Notes: a model not told the origin generated them from the sequence alone. A stretch of DNA of 64,000 nucleotides from Umezawaea endophytica (GCF_025061645.1 NZ_JANYMP010000006.1:124001-188000), one strand, 5' to 3'. Shown: positions 52,246-61,441, numbered from the stretch's first letter. A program made the numbers and translations.

Positions 52246-52641
52246 GTGCGAGTGCTGTGGGCCGCGTGCGGCTCGGCCGTCGCGGCGTCGGCGTTGGCCG
52301 GCGTGCTGCTGGGTGTGCTCCTCGACGGTTCCGGGAAGCAGTCCGGTGATCCGACGCAGCCGGGGTCCACCTGGATGACGAACCCCCCGTCGAGCACGTC
52401 CAGACCGGTGTCGTCGTCGGTTGATTCGAGTTCCAGCGCCCCGCCGTCGTCCACGACGACGACCACGACCACGACGACCACCCCTCCTCCCGCCGCGCCG
52501 CCCCCCGAGATCACCACGACCGAGGCCGTCGCACCTCCGGCGCAGACCACGTCGCCGCCCGCCGTGACGACGACCACCAAGGTCAGGGAATGGCCGTGCA
52601 GCCCGCTCAACCCGCTGCCGCCCCCGACCTGCTCCGCCTGA
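52246..52641 (+). CDS. Exported Ser/Thr/Pro-rich protein
   Basis: 131 residues from GTG 52246 with AAGGAG six bases upstream. Membrane anchor or signal (VLWAACGSAVAASALAGVLL), then a disordered Ser/Thr region including ten consecutive Thr, and Pro-rich runs. Ends in two Cys (WPCSPLN; PPTCSA) that could form a disulphide. Such linkers are typical of glycosylated cell-surface proteins. No family. Confidence 0.7.
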   Translation: MRVLWAACGSAVAASALAGVLLGVLLDGSGKQSGDPTQPGSTWMTNPPSSTSRPVSSSVDSSSSAPPSSTTTTTTTTTTPPPAAPPPEITTTEAVAPPAQTTSPPAVTTTTKVREWPCSPLNPLPPPTCSA

Positions 52642-52699
52642 GCGGAAGTCGAAACAAGCCCGTCCCCCATCGGCAACAGGGGCTCGGAAGCCTGGGGCG

Positions 52700-53803
52700 A
52701 TGGAGCCCACGGGGAAGACCACACCGCTGACCTGGCGACTGCGCGTCCAGCTCGACGACAGTCCCGGCGCCCTCGCCAGGGTCACCATCCGGCTCGCCGA
52801 ACGCGACTGCAACGTGCTCGCCCTGTCGGTCATCCCGGTGCCCGGCGGCGTGATCGACGAGATCGTCGTGCAGGCCGCGCCCGGCCTGCTGCCCGCCGAC
52901 CTGGTAGAGGCGATCCGCGCCGAGGGCGGCCGGTGCACCGGCATCACGAACGCCGACCTGCGCGACCTGGTCGACGCCCCGACGGCGGCCCTGCGCGCGG
53001 CGGGCAACGCCGTCCGCCACCCCGGTAGCGCCTGTGCCGCGTTGCGCGCCGTGCTGGCCGCGGACTCGGTCGTGGTGCTGCCCGTCGGGACCGAGGGCGA
53101 CCTGGACGACGAGAAGCCCGGCCACCACGTCCGCCTGCTGACCCGCGACGGCCTGGTCGTCGTCGCGCGGCGCGGCTGGTCGCCGTTCACGCAGGTCGAG
53201 CTGGCACGGGCGGCGGCGCTGATCGACCTGCTCGACGAGTCCGGCGCGCCGACGCCGCGGCCGACCGCGATGATCAGCGCGGACGGCATGGCGCTGGTGC
53301 TGCGGCCGGGTGGCGCGGCCGACGAGGCGGCCGTGGCGGCCCTGCACACCCGGTGCTCGATGCGCACGCTGTTCACCCGCTACCACTCCGGGATGCGCAC
53401 GCTGCCGCGCCGCTGGCTGCACCGGCTGCTCAGCCCGCCGCGGGGCGCGACCGTGGTGGCGCAGTGCGCGGACCAGGTCGTGGCGCTCGGCCAGGTGATC
53501 CGGACGTCCACTCCGGACAGCGCGGAGATCTCCCTGCTCGTCGAGGACGCGTGGCAGCACCGCGGTGTGGGCACGGCCCTGCTGTGCGCGCTGGCCGACA
53601 CCGCTCGCGCGGCGGGGTACCGCGAGCTCGTGGCGTGGTGCCTGCCGTCGGAGACCGGGCTCGTGCGCACGGCTGCCCGCGCGGGCCTGGAAACCGCCGT
53701 GCGACGGGAGGACGGGTTGCTCAGGCTGTCCATCACGCCCACTCCCGCGCCGCTGCGCACGCCTGCCGGCGCAACTCCCGCGCAAATCGGTGGAACTCGC
53801 TGA
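52700..53803 (+). CDS. ACT-GNAT protein acetyltransferase (AAPatA-like)
   Basis: 367 residues. The N-terminal ACT domain (RLRVQLDDSPGALARVTIRL; NVLALSVIPVPGGVIDEIVV) would bind an amino acid. Residues 200-350 form a GNAT domain with acetyl-CoA loop QHRGVGTALLCAL and the substrate-side MRTLFTRYHSGMRTLP. Actinomycete ACT-GNAT fusions are protein lysine acetyltransferases controlled by amino acids such as Asn or Cys. Effector here unknown. The ribosome site is weak. Confidence 0.85.
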   Translation: MEPTGKTTPLTWRLRVQLDDSPGALARVTIRLAERDCNVLALSVIPVPGGVIDEIVVQAAPGLLPADLVEAIRAEGGRCTGITNADLRDLVDAPTAALRAAGNAVRHPGSACAALRAVLAADSVVVLPVGTEGDLDDEKPGHHVRLLTRDGLVVVARRGWSPFTQVELARAAALIDLLDESGAPTPRPTAMISADGMALVLRPGGAADEAAVAALHTRCSMRTLFTRYHSGMRTLPRRWLHRLLSPPRGATVVAQCADQVVALGQVIRTSTPDSAEISLLVEDAWQHRGVGTALLCALADTARAAGYRELVAWCLPSETGLVRTAARAGLETAVRREDGLLRLSITPTPAPLRTPAGATPAQIGGTR

Positions 53804-53813
53804 CCGCGAACTG

Positions 53814-53827
53814 TGGGAGCGCTCCCG
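53814..53827. promoter_or_regulatory. CebR-type operator upstream of the lacI-family gene
   Basis: TGGGAGCGCTCCCG, one base off the CebR consensus TGGGAGCGCTCCCA, with a 12-bp perfect palindrome core (53815-53826), 58 bp before the regulator start. It implies autoregulation. Confidence 0.75.
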
Positions 53828-53884
53828 AGCGGGGCTGATCCGGCTAAGCTGAGCCGGTTCGTCGATCGCCGAGGAGTGGTGCCC

Positions 53885-54916
53885 GTGTCCGTCCAACCGC
53901 AGCGCGCGGCGCGACCCACCCTGGAGGACGTCGCCGAGAGGGCGGGCGTGTCGAGGGCGACGGCGTCGAGGGTGCTGAACTCGTCGCCGAGGGTCAGCCC
54001 CGAGGCGCACGAAGCGGTGACGGCCGCGGTGGTGGAACTGGGGTACACGCCGAACCACGCGGCCCGCTCGCTGGTCACCCGGCGCACGGACGCGGTCGCG
54101 GTCGTGTTCTCCGAGCCGGAGCCCAAGATCTTCGACGACCCGCACTTCGGCCAGTTGATCAGGGCCGCGGCTCGCGCGCTCGCCGCGGCGGACGTCCAGA
54201 TGGTCCTGATGCTCGTGCACTCCCCCGAGGACCAGGCGCGCGCCGAGCGCTTCCTGGCGGGCGGCCACGTCGACGGCGCCCTGCTGTTCGCGCCGCACAA
54301 GGGCGACCAGTTGCCGTCCGTCGCGAGGAAACTCCCGCTGCCGGTCGTGTACGCGGGTCGCCCGTGGGGTCCGCTGCGCGGCCTGCACCTGGTCGACAAC
54401 GACAACATCGGCGGCGCGGTCGTCGCGACCGAGCACCTGTTGTCGTTGGGGCGCAAGAAGATCGTCAGCGTCACGGGCACGGTCGACGAGTACTCGTCCA
54501 TCGATCGGGTCGAGGGCTGGCGCACTGCCGTCGGCGCGGACGAGGCCGAGACCGCGTTGATGACCGAGAGCGGCAACTTCGACCGCGAGGGCGGCAAGCG
54601 GGCGATGGCCGCGCTGCTGGACCGCGTGCCGGACCTGGACGCCGCGTTCGTGGCGAGCGACCTGATGGCGGCGGGCGCGCTGGACGCGCTGCGCGAGGCG
54701 GGCAAGCGCGTGCCGGAGGACGTGGCCGTGGTGGGCTTCGACGACCACCCGCTGATAGCCCCGCACACCGAGCCGCCGCTGACGACGATCAAGCAGGACT
54801 CGAACGACCAGGTCGCCCACATGGTGACCCACCTGCTGCGCCTGCTGCGCGACGAACCGGTCCGGGCTCGCCGCGAAGTGCTGCCGACGATTCTCGTGCG
54901 CCGCCAGTCGACTTGA
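53885..54916 (+). CDS. LacI-family regulator, CebR-like
   Basis: 343 residues from GTG 53885 (GAGGAG eight bases upstream). HTH PTLEDVAERAGVSRATASRV plus hinge LNSSPRVSPEAHEAVTAAVV, then a periplasmic-binding-type sensor domain (DPHFGQLIRAAARALAAADV; VVGFDDHPLIAPHTEPPLTT). It should repress the cebEFG-bglC genes until cellobiose or a related oligosaccharide binds. The two palindromes nearby (53814 and 61483) fit this. Confidence 0.88.
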   Translation: MSVQPQRAARPTLEDVAERAGVSRATASRVLNSSPRVSPEAHEAVTAAVVELGYTPNHAARSLVTRRTDAVAVVFSEPEPKIFDDPHFGQLIRAAARALAAADVQMVLMLVHSPEDQARAERFLAGGHVDGALLFAPHKGDQLPSVARKLPLPVVYAGRPWGPLRGLHLVDNDNIGGAVVATEHLLSLGRKKIVSVTGTVDEYSSIDRVEGWRTAVGADEAETALMTESGNFDREGGKRAMAALLDRVPDLDAAFVASDLMAAGALDALREAGKRVPEDVAVVGFDDHPLIAPHTEPPLTTIKQDSNDQVAHMVTHLLRLLRDEPVRARREVLPTILVRRQST

Positions 54917-55436
54917 TGCCACCATCGGGCGATATTGTTGCTACCCGATGTGCCGTTACCGATTAATAGTCACTCTTTCGAGCGTTTCTCATTCTTGCCC
55001 ACAACGGCCGTAATTGTCGGACCCCGCGAGTAATGTGGAAATCGGGGGACCCCCTGGGCGGGGGACCCTTGTTTGGTCGTGAGCGCGTGGTGGTGGGAAA
55101 GGTCATTTCCGCATGATCATTCATCGGCGCGCGGGAAAAGGGTTCACGATCTGCTTCGACCGACTTCCGGGCGTACGGGGGACGGCGTCCGAGGCCTGAG
55201 CACGGGACACCGCTCGACAGGGTGTCGAGTCCGCGGGCGGGGTGTCCGACCCGCGCGGGAGCGGGGTGCCGGAACGCCGTCATTCCACGCGACCGGTTGT
55301 CGGTGCAAACAACTCTGCGTAGGTCTCGCCCGGAATATCCATTCCGAATGAATTGAGGGGTGCCCCGGCCCGACAGCCGCGACACCCCTCAAGCCCTGGA
55401 CGAGGGACCCGTGCGGGCCCCTCGTCACCTCCTGCC
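54917..55436. other. Intergenic region with bglC terminator
   Basis: 520 bp between the regulator and bglC, both pointing in. The hairpin GACGAGGG (55399-55406) / CCCTCGTC (55419-55426), with an inner CCC/GGG pair, lies just beyond the bglC stop. A second weaker stem GAGGGGTG / CACCCCTC lies near 55356-55390. Nothing else recognised. Confidence 0.55.
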
Positions 55437-56897
55437 CTACTCCACCTCGTACCCGGTGGCGGGAATCGAATTGCGGGCGATGATCCGCGCCAGCGCCGCG
55501 CCGCTGCTCTTGACCGTCCGCTCCTGGGTCTCGTAGTCGACGCGCACGACGCCGAACCGCTGGCTGTACCCCTCGGCCCACTCGAAGTTGTCCAGCAGCG
55601 ACCACGCGAGGTACCCGCGGATGTCGGTGCCCGCCTCGATGGCCCGGTGCACGGCCCGCAGGTGGTCGACCAGGAACGCGAGCCGCTGCGGGTCGTCGAC
55701 GTGGCCGAGCTCGTCGACCTCGTCGACGAACGCCGACCCGTTCTCGGTGATCACGATGGGCAGGCCGGGCGCGTCCTGGCCGAGGCGGGTGAGCAGCTCG
55801 GCGAACGCGTCGGCGTTCTGCTCCCAGCCGAAGCTGGTCAGCTCGCCGCGCGGGTCGAGCAGGTCGACGCCGCGCAGACCGGGGAACGGCCCGTCGGACA
55901 CGGCCTCGGGGTCGGCGGCGGGCGCGACGCGGGTCGGGCTGTAGTAGTTCACGCCCAGGAAGTCGATCGGCGTGGCGATGACGTCGAGGTCGCCGTCCTG
56001 GACCACGCGCTGCCAGTCGCCGAGCCACGCGACGTCGTCGACGACGTCGGCCGGGTAGCCGCGGCCGAGCACCGGGTCGAGGAAGATCCGGTTGTGCAGG
56101 CCGTCGACCTTGCGCACGGCGTCCAGCGAGGCCGTGTCATCGTTGTCAGCCTTGCCCTGCGTGAAGTTCAGGACCAGCGAGAACCGGTGTTCCGCCGTGG
56201 CCTGCTCGCGCATGGCCCGCGTGGCGAGGCCGTGGGCGAGGAGGAGGTGGTGCATGGCCTCCAGCGACGCCTTGGAGTCCGTGAGACCGGGCGCGTGGTT
56301 GCCCTTGTGGTGGCCCAGGAACGCCGAGCACCACGGCTCGTTGAGCGTGCTCCACAGCTTGACCCGGTCGCCGAGCCTGCCGAACACGACCTGCGCGTAC
56401 TCGGCGAACCGGTACGCGGTGTCGCGGTTGCGCCAGCCGCCCTGGTCCTCCAGCCACTGCGGGAGGTCCCAGTGGTAGAGCGTGGCGACGGGCTGGATGC
56501 CCTTGGCCAGCAACTGGTCGACGAGCCTGTCGTAGAACGCCAACCCGCGCGGCTCGACCGCACCGTCGGCAGCGGGCACGATCCGCGGCCACGCGACGGA
56601 GAAGCGGTAGGCCGCCAGGCCGAGCTGCGACATCAGCTCGACGTCCTCGGCCGACCGGTTGTAGTGGTCGCAGGCGGGGTCGCCGTTGTCACCGTTCAGC
56701 ACCTTGCCCGGCGTGGCGGCGAAGGTGTCCCAGATGGACGGCGTGCGACCGTCCACGGTGGTCGAGCCCTCGATCTGGAACGCGGCGGTGGCCGCGCCCC
56801 AGGTGAAGTCCGCCGGGAAGCGGAGGGTGTCGGAGGCGAGGTCGACGGCGGACGCGGGGGCCCGCCCGACTCGGCTGTCCGGATCGGTGGTGGTCAT
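55437..56897 (-). CDS. bglC: GH1 beta-glucosidase (cellobiase)
   Basis: 486 residues from ATG 56897. GH1 motifs: DFTWGAATAAFQIEG, YRFSVAWPRIVP, acid/base Glu in WSTLNEPWCSAFLGHH and nucleophile Glu in PIVITENGSAF, then YLAWSLLDNFEWAEGYSQRF. No signal peptide, so it hydrolyses imported cellobiose inside the cell. In related genomes bglC follows cebG in one operon; here a tnpB element separates them, and the sequence before the ATG (CCCAACACCCTG) has no proper ribosome site, so expression may be reduced. Confidence 0.95.
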   Translation of the reverse strand: MTTTDPDSRVGRAPASAVDLASDTLRFPADFTWGAATAAFQIEGSTTVDGRTPSIWDTFAATPGKVLNGDNGDPACDHYNRSAEDVELMSQLGLAAYRFSVAWPRIVPAADGAVEPRGLAFYDRLVDQLLAKGIQPVATLYHWDLPQWLEDQGGWRNRDTAYRFAEYAQVVFGRLGDRVKLWSTLNEPWCSAFLGHHKGNHAPGLTDSKASLEAMHHLLLAHGLATRAMREQATAEHRFSLVLNFTQGKADNDDTASLDAVRKVDGLHNRIFLDPVLGRGYPADVVDDVAWLGDWQRVVQDGDLDVIATPIDFLGVNYYSPTRVAPAADPEAVSDGPFPGLRGVDLLDPRGELTSFGWEQNADAFAELLTRLGQDAPGLPIVITENGSAFVDEVDELGHVDDPQRLAFLVDHLRAVHRAIEAGTDIRGYLAWSLLDNFEWAEGYSQRFGVVRVDYETQERTVKSSGAALARIIARNSIPATGYEVE

Positions 56898-56904
56898 CAG
56901 GGTG

Positions 56905-58231
56905 TTGGGCGCGGACGCCCCCACGTTCAGGCGGGGGAGGAAGCGCCCGCTCCTCTCTCTGGAAATGGGCTTGCATGAACATGCGATATGGTGTAACGCA
57001 TGGGATTGGGGGGCGTGAAGCGGGCGTTCAAGTTCCGCTTCTACCCGACGCTCGACCAAGCCGAGCAGCTCAGCCGAACCTTCGGCTGCGTCAGGCTGGT
57101 CTACAACAAGGCCCTCGAGGAACGGACCCGCGTCTACGCGACCGAGTCTCGATCGATGACCTACGGGCAGTCCTCGGCGGCCTTGACGGCGTGGAAGAGG
57201 AGCGACGAGTTCGGGTTCCTCAACGAGGTGTCCAGCGTGCCGTTGCAGCAATCGTTGCGGCACCTCCAGAGCGCGTACTCGGCGTTCTTCGCCAAGCGCT
57301 CCAAGCACCCGACCTTCAAGTCCAAGCGGAAGTCCCGCGCGTCGGCCGAGTACACCCGGTCCGCGTTCACCTACCGCGACGGGCACCTCACCCTCGCCAA
57401 ACAGGCGGGGCCGCTCGACATCAGGTGGTCCAGGCCGCTGCCAGAACGGGCGGAACCGTCCACTGTGACGGTGTCGCGCGACGCGGCCGGCCGTTGGCAC
57501 GTCTCCGTCCTGGTCGAGGACACGACCCTCCGGCACCTCCCCGTGGTCGACCAGGTCGTCGGACTGGACGTCGGGATCACCACCCTGGCAACCCTGTCCA
57601 CCGGGGAGAAGATCGACAACCCGCGGCACGAGCGGGCAGACCGCAGGAAGCTCGCCAAGGCACAACGGGTCCTGGCGAGGAAGGGCAAGGCCACCAACAA
57701 CCGGGCGAAGGCGCGGGTGAAGGTCGCTCGGGTGCACGCCCGGATCGCCGACCGGCGCTGCGATCACCTGCACAAGTTGAGCACTCGACTCGTCCGCGAG
57801 AACCAAGCGGTCGTGATCGAGGACCTCAACGTCCGCGCCATGATGGGCAACCGGCGCCTGGCCCGAGCGATCGGTGACGTCGCGTGGTCCGAGTTGCGGT
57901 CCATGCTGGAGTACAAGGCCGTTTGGTACGGCCGAACCGTGGTGGCCGTCAACCGGTGGTTCCCGTCGTCGAAGCTGTGCTCCGCGTGCGGGCAGCGGGT
58001 CGAGTCGCTGCCGTTGCACGTCCGGGAGTGGACGTGCCCGTGCGGCGCGGTGCACGACCGGGACGTGAACGCCGCCCGCAACATCCTCGCCGCCGGGCTG
58101 GCGGAGAGGCGAAACGCCTGTGGAGGGCCGGTGAGACCCGAACCGCGTCAGTGGCAACGGCACGGCCCGGTGAAGCAGGAACCCCGCACCGCGAGGTTCG
58201 GGATCCCCGCCCCTCCGGGCGGCGGCGGAGG
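56905..58231 (+). mobile_element. Lone-tnpB element (IS605/IS1341 type) inserted in the ceb operon
   Basis: Occupies the gap between the bglC start and the cebG stop. Left end: hairpins GGGCG-CGGA-CGCCC near 56908-56921 and GCATG-AA-CATGC (56973-56984). Right end: GC-rich hairpin-forming sequence (58165-58231) typical of these elements. No tnpA, so it must move in trans if at all. Boundaries are approximate. Confidence 0.65.
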
Positions 58232-58346
58232 TCAACCCTTCAACGCACCCTGCATGATCCCGCCGACGATCTGGCGGGACAGCAGGATGAAGATCGCGAC
58301 GACCGGCAGCACCGCGAGGGATGCGCCGGCGAGCATGAGCGAGTAG
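57000..58346 (+). CDS. tnpB: TnpB RNA-guided nuclease (Cas12 ancestor family)
   Basis: 448 residues as read. The family start is probably the GTG at 57015 (KRAFKFRFYPTLDQAEQL). RuvC residues are intact: VVGLDVGITTLATLS, VVIEDLNVRAMM and DRDVNAARNI. The zinc finger CSACGQR ... CPCG is present. The C-terminus RHGPVKQEPRTARFGIPAPP is typical, but the frame has no stop there and continues about 40 residues into sequence antisense to cebG. TnpB cuts DNA guided by an omega RNA from the element's 3' end. Active residues are retained, so it may be functional. Confidence 0.9.
   Translation: MGLGGVKRAFKFRFYPTLDQAEQLSRTFGCVRLVYNKALEERTRVYATESRSMTYGQSSAALTAWKRSDEFGFLNEVSSVPLQQSLRHLQSAYSAFFAKRSKHPTFKSKRKSRASAEYTRSAFTYRDGHLTLAKQAGPLDIRWSRPLPERAEPSTVTVSRDAAGRWHVSVLVEDTTLRHLPVVDQVVGLDVGITTLATLSTGEKIDNPRHERADRRKLAKAQRVLARKGKATNNRAKARVKVARVHARIADRRCDHLHKLSTRLVRENQAVVIEDLNVRAMMGNRRLARAIGDVAWSELRSMLEYKAVWYGRTVVAVNRWFPSSKLCSACGQRVESLPLHVREWTCPCGAVHDRDVNAARNILAAGLAERRNACGGPVRPEPRQWQRHGPVKQEPRTARFGIPAPPGGGGGQPFNAPCMIPPTIWRDSRMKIATTGSTARDAPASMSE
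58120..58231 (+). ncRNA. Predicted omega RNA scaffold at the tnpB 3' end
   Basis: In this family the guide RNA covers the last tnpB codons and the element's right end, with the guide taken from the flank. The right end here has GTGAAGCAGGAACCCCGCAC and GGTTCGGGATCCCCGCCCCT, the usual structured words. The guide would begin about 58232, antisense to the cebG terminus. Placement inferred, not seen directly. Confidence 0.35.
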
Positions 58347-59119
58347 TCGGTGTAGTAGCCGCTGGCCAGTGCCGACAGCGCGACCTGGACGGTCGGGCTG
58401 TCGTTGGGGTCCAGGACGATCAGCGGCCAGAAGAAGTCGTTCCACGCCGCCATGAACGCGAACATGCCCATGACGGCGGCCTGGGGTCGCACCGCGGGGA
58501 GTGCGACGTGCCAGAAGGTGCGCAACACCGAGCACCCGTCGACTCGCGCGGCCTCGACCAGTTCGTGCGGCACGGACTCCTCGCACGCCTGGCGCATCCA
58601 GAACACCGAGAACGCGCCGATGAGCGCGGGCACGATGACGGCTTGCAGGGTGCCGTACCAGTCGAGGTCGGACATCAGCAGGTAGAGCGGGATCACGCCG
58701 AGCTGGGCGGGCACCATCGACGTTCCGATGACGACGAGGAACAGGGAGTTGCGGCCCCGGAACCTCAGACGGGCGAAGGCGAAGCCCGCCAGCGTGCCCA
58801 GCAGGACGTTGGAGATCGCCACGGTGCCCGCGACGATCAGGGAGTTCGCCATAGCCAGGGAGAAGTCGACGGTGTCGAACACCCTGGTGATGTTCTCGAT
58901 CAGGTGACCACCCGGCGTCAGCGGCGGAACGGCCTCGCCCAGGACGGAGTTGTCCTTGCTGGCGACCACGAACGAGAAGTACAGCGGGAACACCGAGGCG
59001 AGCAGAACGACCACGAGCAGGGCGTAGGTGAACGGCCCGGCGTAGTTCGTGGAAGCCTTGCGGCGCTTGAGGTCCCGCCGTGGCTCCACGGCGGGCGGAG
59101 GGGTGTCGAGCGCTACCAC
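58232..59119 (-). CDS. Sugar ABC permease (CebG-like)
   Basis: 295 residues from GTG 59119 after GGGGGAG. Six membrane helices, MalG-type, with the EAA loop VEAARVDGCSVLRTFWHVAL. Starts 9 bp after cebF. Probably imports cello-oligosaccharides with CebE/CebF; the ATPase (MsiK in streptomycetes) is encoded elsewhere. Its stop codon is right next to the tnpB element. Confidence 0.93.
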   Translation of the reverse strand: MVALDTPPPAVEPRRDLKRRKASTNYAGPFTYALLVVVLLASVFPLYFSFVVASKDNSVLGEAVPPLTPGGHLIENITRVFDTVDFSLAMANSLIVAGTVAISNVLLGTLAGFAFARLRFRGRNSLFLVVIGTSMVPAQLGVIPLYLLMSDLDWYGTLQAVIVPALIGAFSVFWMRQACEESVPHELVEAARVDGCSVLRTFWHVALPAVRPQAAVMGMFAFMAAWNDFFWPLIVLDPNDSPTVQVALSALASGYYTDYSLMLAGASLAVLPVVAIFILLSRQIVGGIMQGALKG

Positions 59120-59128
59120 GGCTCCCCC

Positions 59129-60085
59129 TCAGCCCTTGGACGCGATGCGTCGCGCCACCGAGAAGTTGATCCCCGCGACGACCAGGACGACGAGGAAGAG
59201 GACCCAGGCGATCGTCGCCGCGTAACCGGCGTCGAACAACCGGAACCCCTTCTCGTACAGGTACATCACCAGGGTCTGGAACTGGCGGTCCGAGCCGCCG
59301 GTGCCGGTCGCCGTGCCGCCGGGGTCGAAGAGCTGCGGCTCCACGAAGAGCTGCAAGCCGCCGATCGTCGACGTGATCACGGTGAACAGGATCGTGGGGC
59401 GGATGCTCGGAACCGTGATGGCCCAGAAGGTCCGCCACCTGGAGGCGCCGTCGATCATCGACGCCTCGTACATGTCGCGCGGCACGGACTGCATGGCCGC
59501 CAGGTAGATCAGGGCGTTGTAGCCGGTCCACCGCCACATCACGATGGAGCTGATCGCCAGGTGCGACGCCCACGTCTCGGCGCGCCAGTCGACCGGGTCG
59601 ATCCCGACCAGCCCGAGCAGGTGGTTGACGATGCCGAAGTCGCGTCCGTAGAGCTGGGCGAACACCAGTGCGACGGCGGCGACCGAGATGACGTTCGGCA
59701 GCAGGACGCCCGCGCGCCAGAACGTCCGGCCGCGCAGGCCGCGGTCGAGGACGGCGGCCAACCCCAGTGCCGCCAGTAGCTGCGGCACGGTCGACAGCAC
59801 GAACAGGCTCAACGTGTTGAAGAGGGCGTTCCAGAAGTTGGCGTCGCCCAGGAGGGTGGCGTAGTTGTCGAGGCCGGTGAAGCCCTGGTCGCCGTCGACG
59901 AGCTGCCAGTCGTGCAGCGACACCCACGCGGTGTAGAGCAGCGGGTAGAGCCCGAAGGCGCCGAACACCAGGAAGAACGGTGCGATGACCAGGTAGGGCG
60001 TGTACTTGCCGTCCAGCCTCGCGAGCAGCCACCGCTTGTCGCGGTCGCCGACCGGGGAGGGCGGCGAGGTGGTCTCAAGTGCCAT
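59129..60085 (-). CDS. Sugar ABC permease (CebF-like)
   Basis: 318 residues from ATG 60085. Six helices, MalF-type, with the EAA loop YEASMIDGASRWRTFWAITV. Precedes cebG with a 9-bp gap. The 75-bp spacer from cebE includes a hairpin. Confidence 0.93.
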   Translation of the reverse strand: MALETTSPPSPVGDRDKRWLLARLDGKYTPYLVIAPFFLVFGAFGLYPLLYTAWVSLHDWQLVDGDQGFTGLDNYATLLGDANFWNALFNTLSLFVLSTVPQLLAALGLAAVLDRGLRGRTFWRAGVLLPNVISVAAVALVFAQLYGRDFGIVNHLLGLVGIDPVDWRAETWASHLAISSIVMWRWTGYNALIYLAAMQSVPRDMYEASMIDGASRWRTFWAITVPSIRPTILFTVITSTIGGLQLFVEPQLFDPGGTATGTGGSDRQFQTLVMYLYEKGFRLFDAGYAATIAWVLFLVVLVVAGINFSVARRIASKG

Positions 60086-60118
60086 CCACGGCTCCCGCGG
60101 CCGAGGGGGGCGTGGTGC

Positions 60119-60142
60119 GGAGCGGGGTCGCGGCCCCGCTCC
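60119..60142 (-). terminator. Intra-operon hairpin after cebE
   Basis: GGAGCGGGG / CCCCGCTCC with loop TCGCGG, 18 bp beyond the cebE stop and before cebF. Likely reduces read-through or protects the cebE mRNA, giving more binding protein than permease. Confidence 0.6.
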
Positions 60143-60160
60143 GCTCGCGGTTGGGCGTCG

Positions 60161-61441
60161 TCACTTGGCGACGTCCCGCGCTTCCTTCAACGCCTGGGCG
60201 AACGCGTCCGACGTGTTCTGCTTGCCCTGCTCGACCCTGGAGAGGGCGTTGCTGAACACCGGGGTCACCTTGGAGTCCTTGGTGCCGCGGTAGGTGGGTT
60301 GGAGGCTTTCGGCGGAGTTGCCGAAGATCTGGCCCACCGGGGCGCTGTTGAAGTACGCGTTGACGGTCGCGGTGACCTCGGGGTCCTTGTAGGCCACGGG
60401 TTCGCTCGGCAGGTTGCCGGTCTCCTTGAAGATCCGCTTCTGCTGCTCGGGGGCGGTCAGCCACTTGGCCAGCTCGTACGCCTCCTTGGGGTGCGAGCCC
60501 TGCTTCGGCACGGCCAGGAAGGAGCCGCCCCAGTTGCCGCCGCCACCGGGCGCGTCCGCGACGTCCCACTTGCCGGCGGCCTCGTCACCGGCGCCAGCCT
60601 TGATGAGGGCGAGCGCCCAGGCGGGGCACGTGGTGGTGGCGAAGGAGGCCTGCTTCAGCGCGACGTTCCACTCCTGGCTGAACGGGGGGAGCGCGCCGGT
60701 CTGCTTCTTCTCGCCGAGGCTCGCCGCGAGGGTGAAGGCGTCGCTGACCTTGGTGTTCTTCTCGCCGATGTAGGAGTCGTCCGCCTTGGCGAAGTACCCC
60801 TCCTCGGTCTGGTCGAGGATCGCCTTGTAGACGTTGAGGGCCGTGTCGACGAACTTCACGTTCGGCGTCTGGTCGGTGAAGGTCTGCGCGGTGGCGACGT
60901 AGTCCTGCCAGGTCGGCCACAGCTTGCCGACCTCTTCGCGGTCGACGGGCAGGCCCGCGGCCTCGAACAGGTCGCGCCGGTAGCAGAGGGCGAGGCTGCC
61001 CATGTCCGTGCCGAGCCCGAGCACGAAGTTCCCGTCGTCGGCGGTGCCCTGGTTCCACTTCCAGGCGGCCCACTGGCCAGAGAGGTCCTTAGCGCCGTAG
61101 TCCGCGAGGTTCACGAACTTGTCCTTGGACTGGCGGAACTGGGCGACGTTGCCCTCTTCGATGGCCACGATGTCCGCGGCGCCGCGCCCGCCGGCGAGCT
61201 GCGTGGCGAGCTGGGTGTGGTGCTGCTCCATCTTGACCTTGCGCTGCTCGACCTCGACGTTCGGGTGCGCGGCCTGGTACTCCTTGAGCAGCGTGTCGTA
61301 CCCGAAGTCGGAGAAGACACCGATGGACAGCTTGACCTTGCCGTCCGAGCCCCCCGCTTCTCCCCCGCACGCCGCGGCGCTCGTCACGGCCACGGCGGCC
61401 ACCACGGCCAGTGCCGCACGACCGACCAGAGTCCTGCTCAT
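60161..61441 (-). CDS. Sugar-binding lipoprotein (CebE-like)
   Basis: 426 residues from ATG 61441 after GGAGG. Lipobox SAAACGG near residue 25, then the solute-binding fold (KLSIGVFSDFGYDTLLKEYQ; ADIVAIEEGNVAQF; YRRDLFEAAGLPVD; WGGSFLAVPKQG). Exported and lipid-anchored; feeds the CebFG permease. First gene of the operon, with a perfect palindromic operator 42 bp upstream. Confidence 0.92.
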   Translation of the reverse strand: MSRTLVGRAALAVVAAVAVTSAAACGGEAGGSDGKVKLSIGVFSDFGYDTLLKEYQAAHPNVEVEQRKVKMEQHHTQLATQLAGGRGAADIVAIEEGNVAQFRQSKDKFVNLADYGAKDLSGQWAAWKWNQGTADDGNFVLGLGTDMGSLALCYRRDLFEAAGLPVDREEVGKLWPTWQDYVATAQTFTDQTPNVKFVDTALNVYKAILDQTEEGYFAKADDSYIGEKNTKVSDAFTLAASLGEKKQTGALPPFSQEWNVALKQASFATTTCPAWALALIKAGAGDEAAGKWDVADAPGGGGNWGGSFLAVPKQGSHPKEAYELAKWLTAPEQQKRIFKETGNLPSEPVAYKDPEVTATVNAYFNSAPVGQIFGNSAESLQPTYRGTKDSKVTPVFSNALSRVEQGKQNTSDAFAQALKEARDVAK

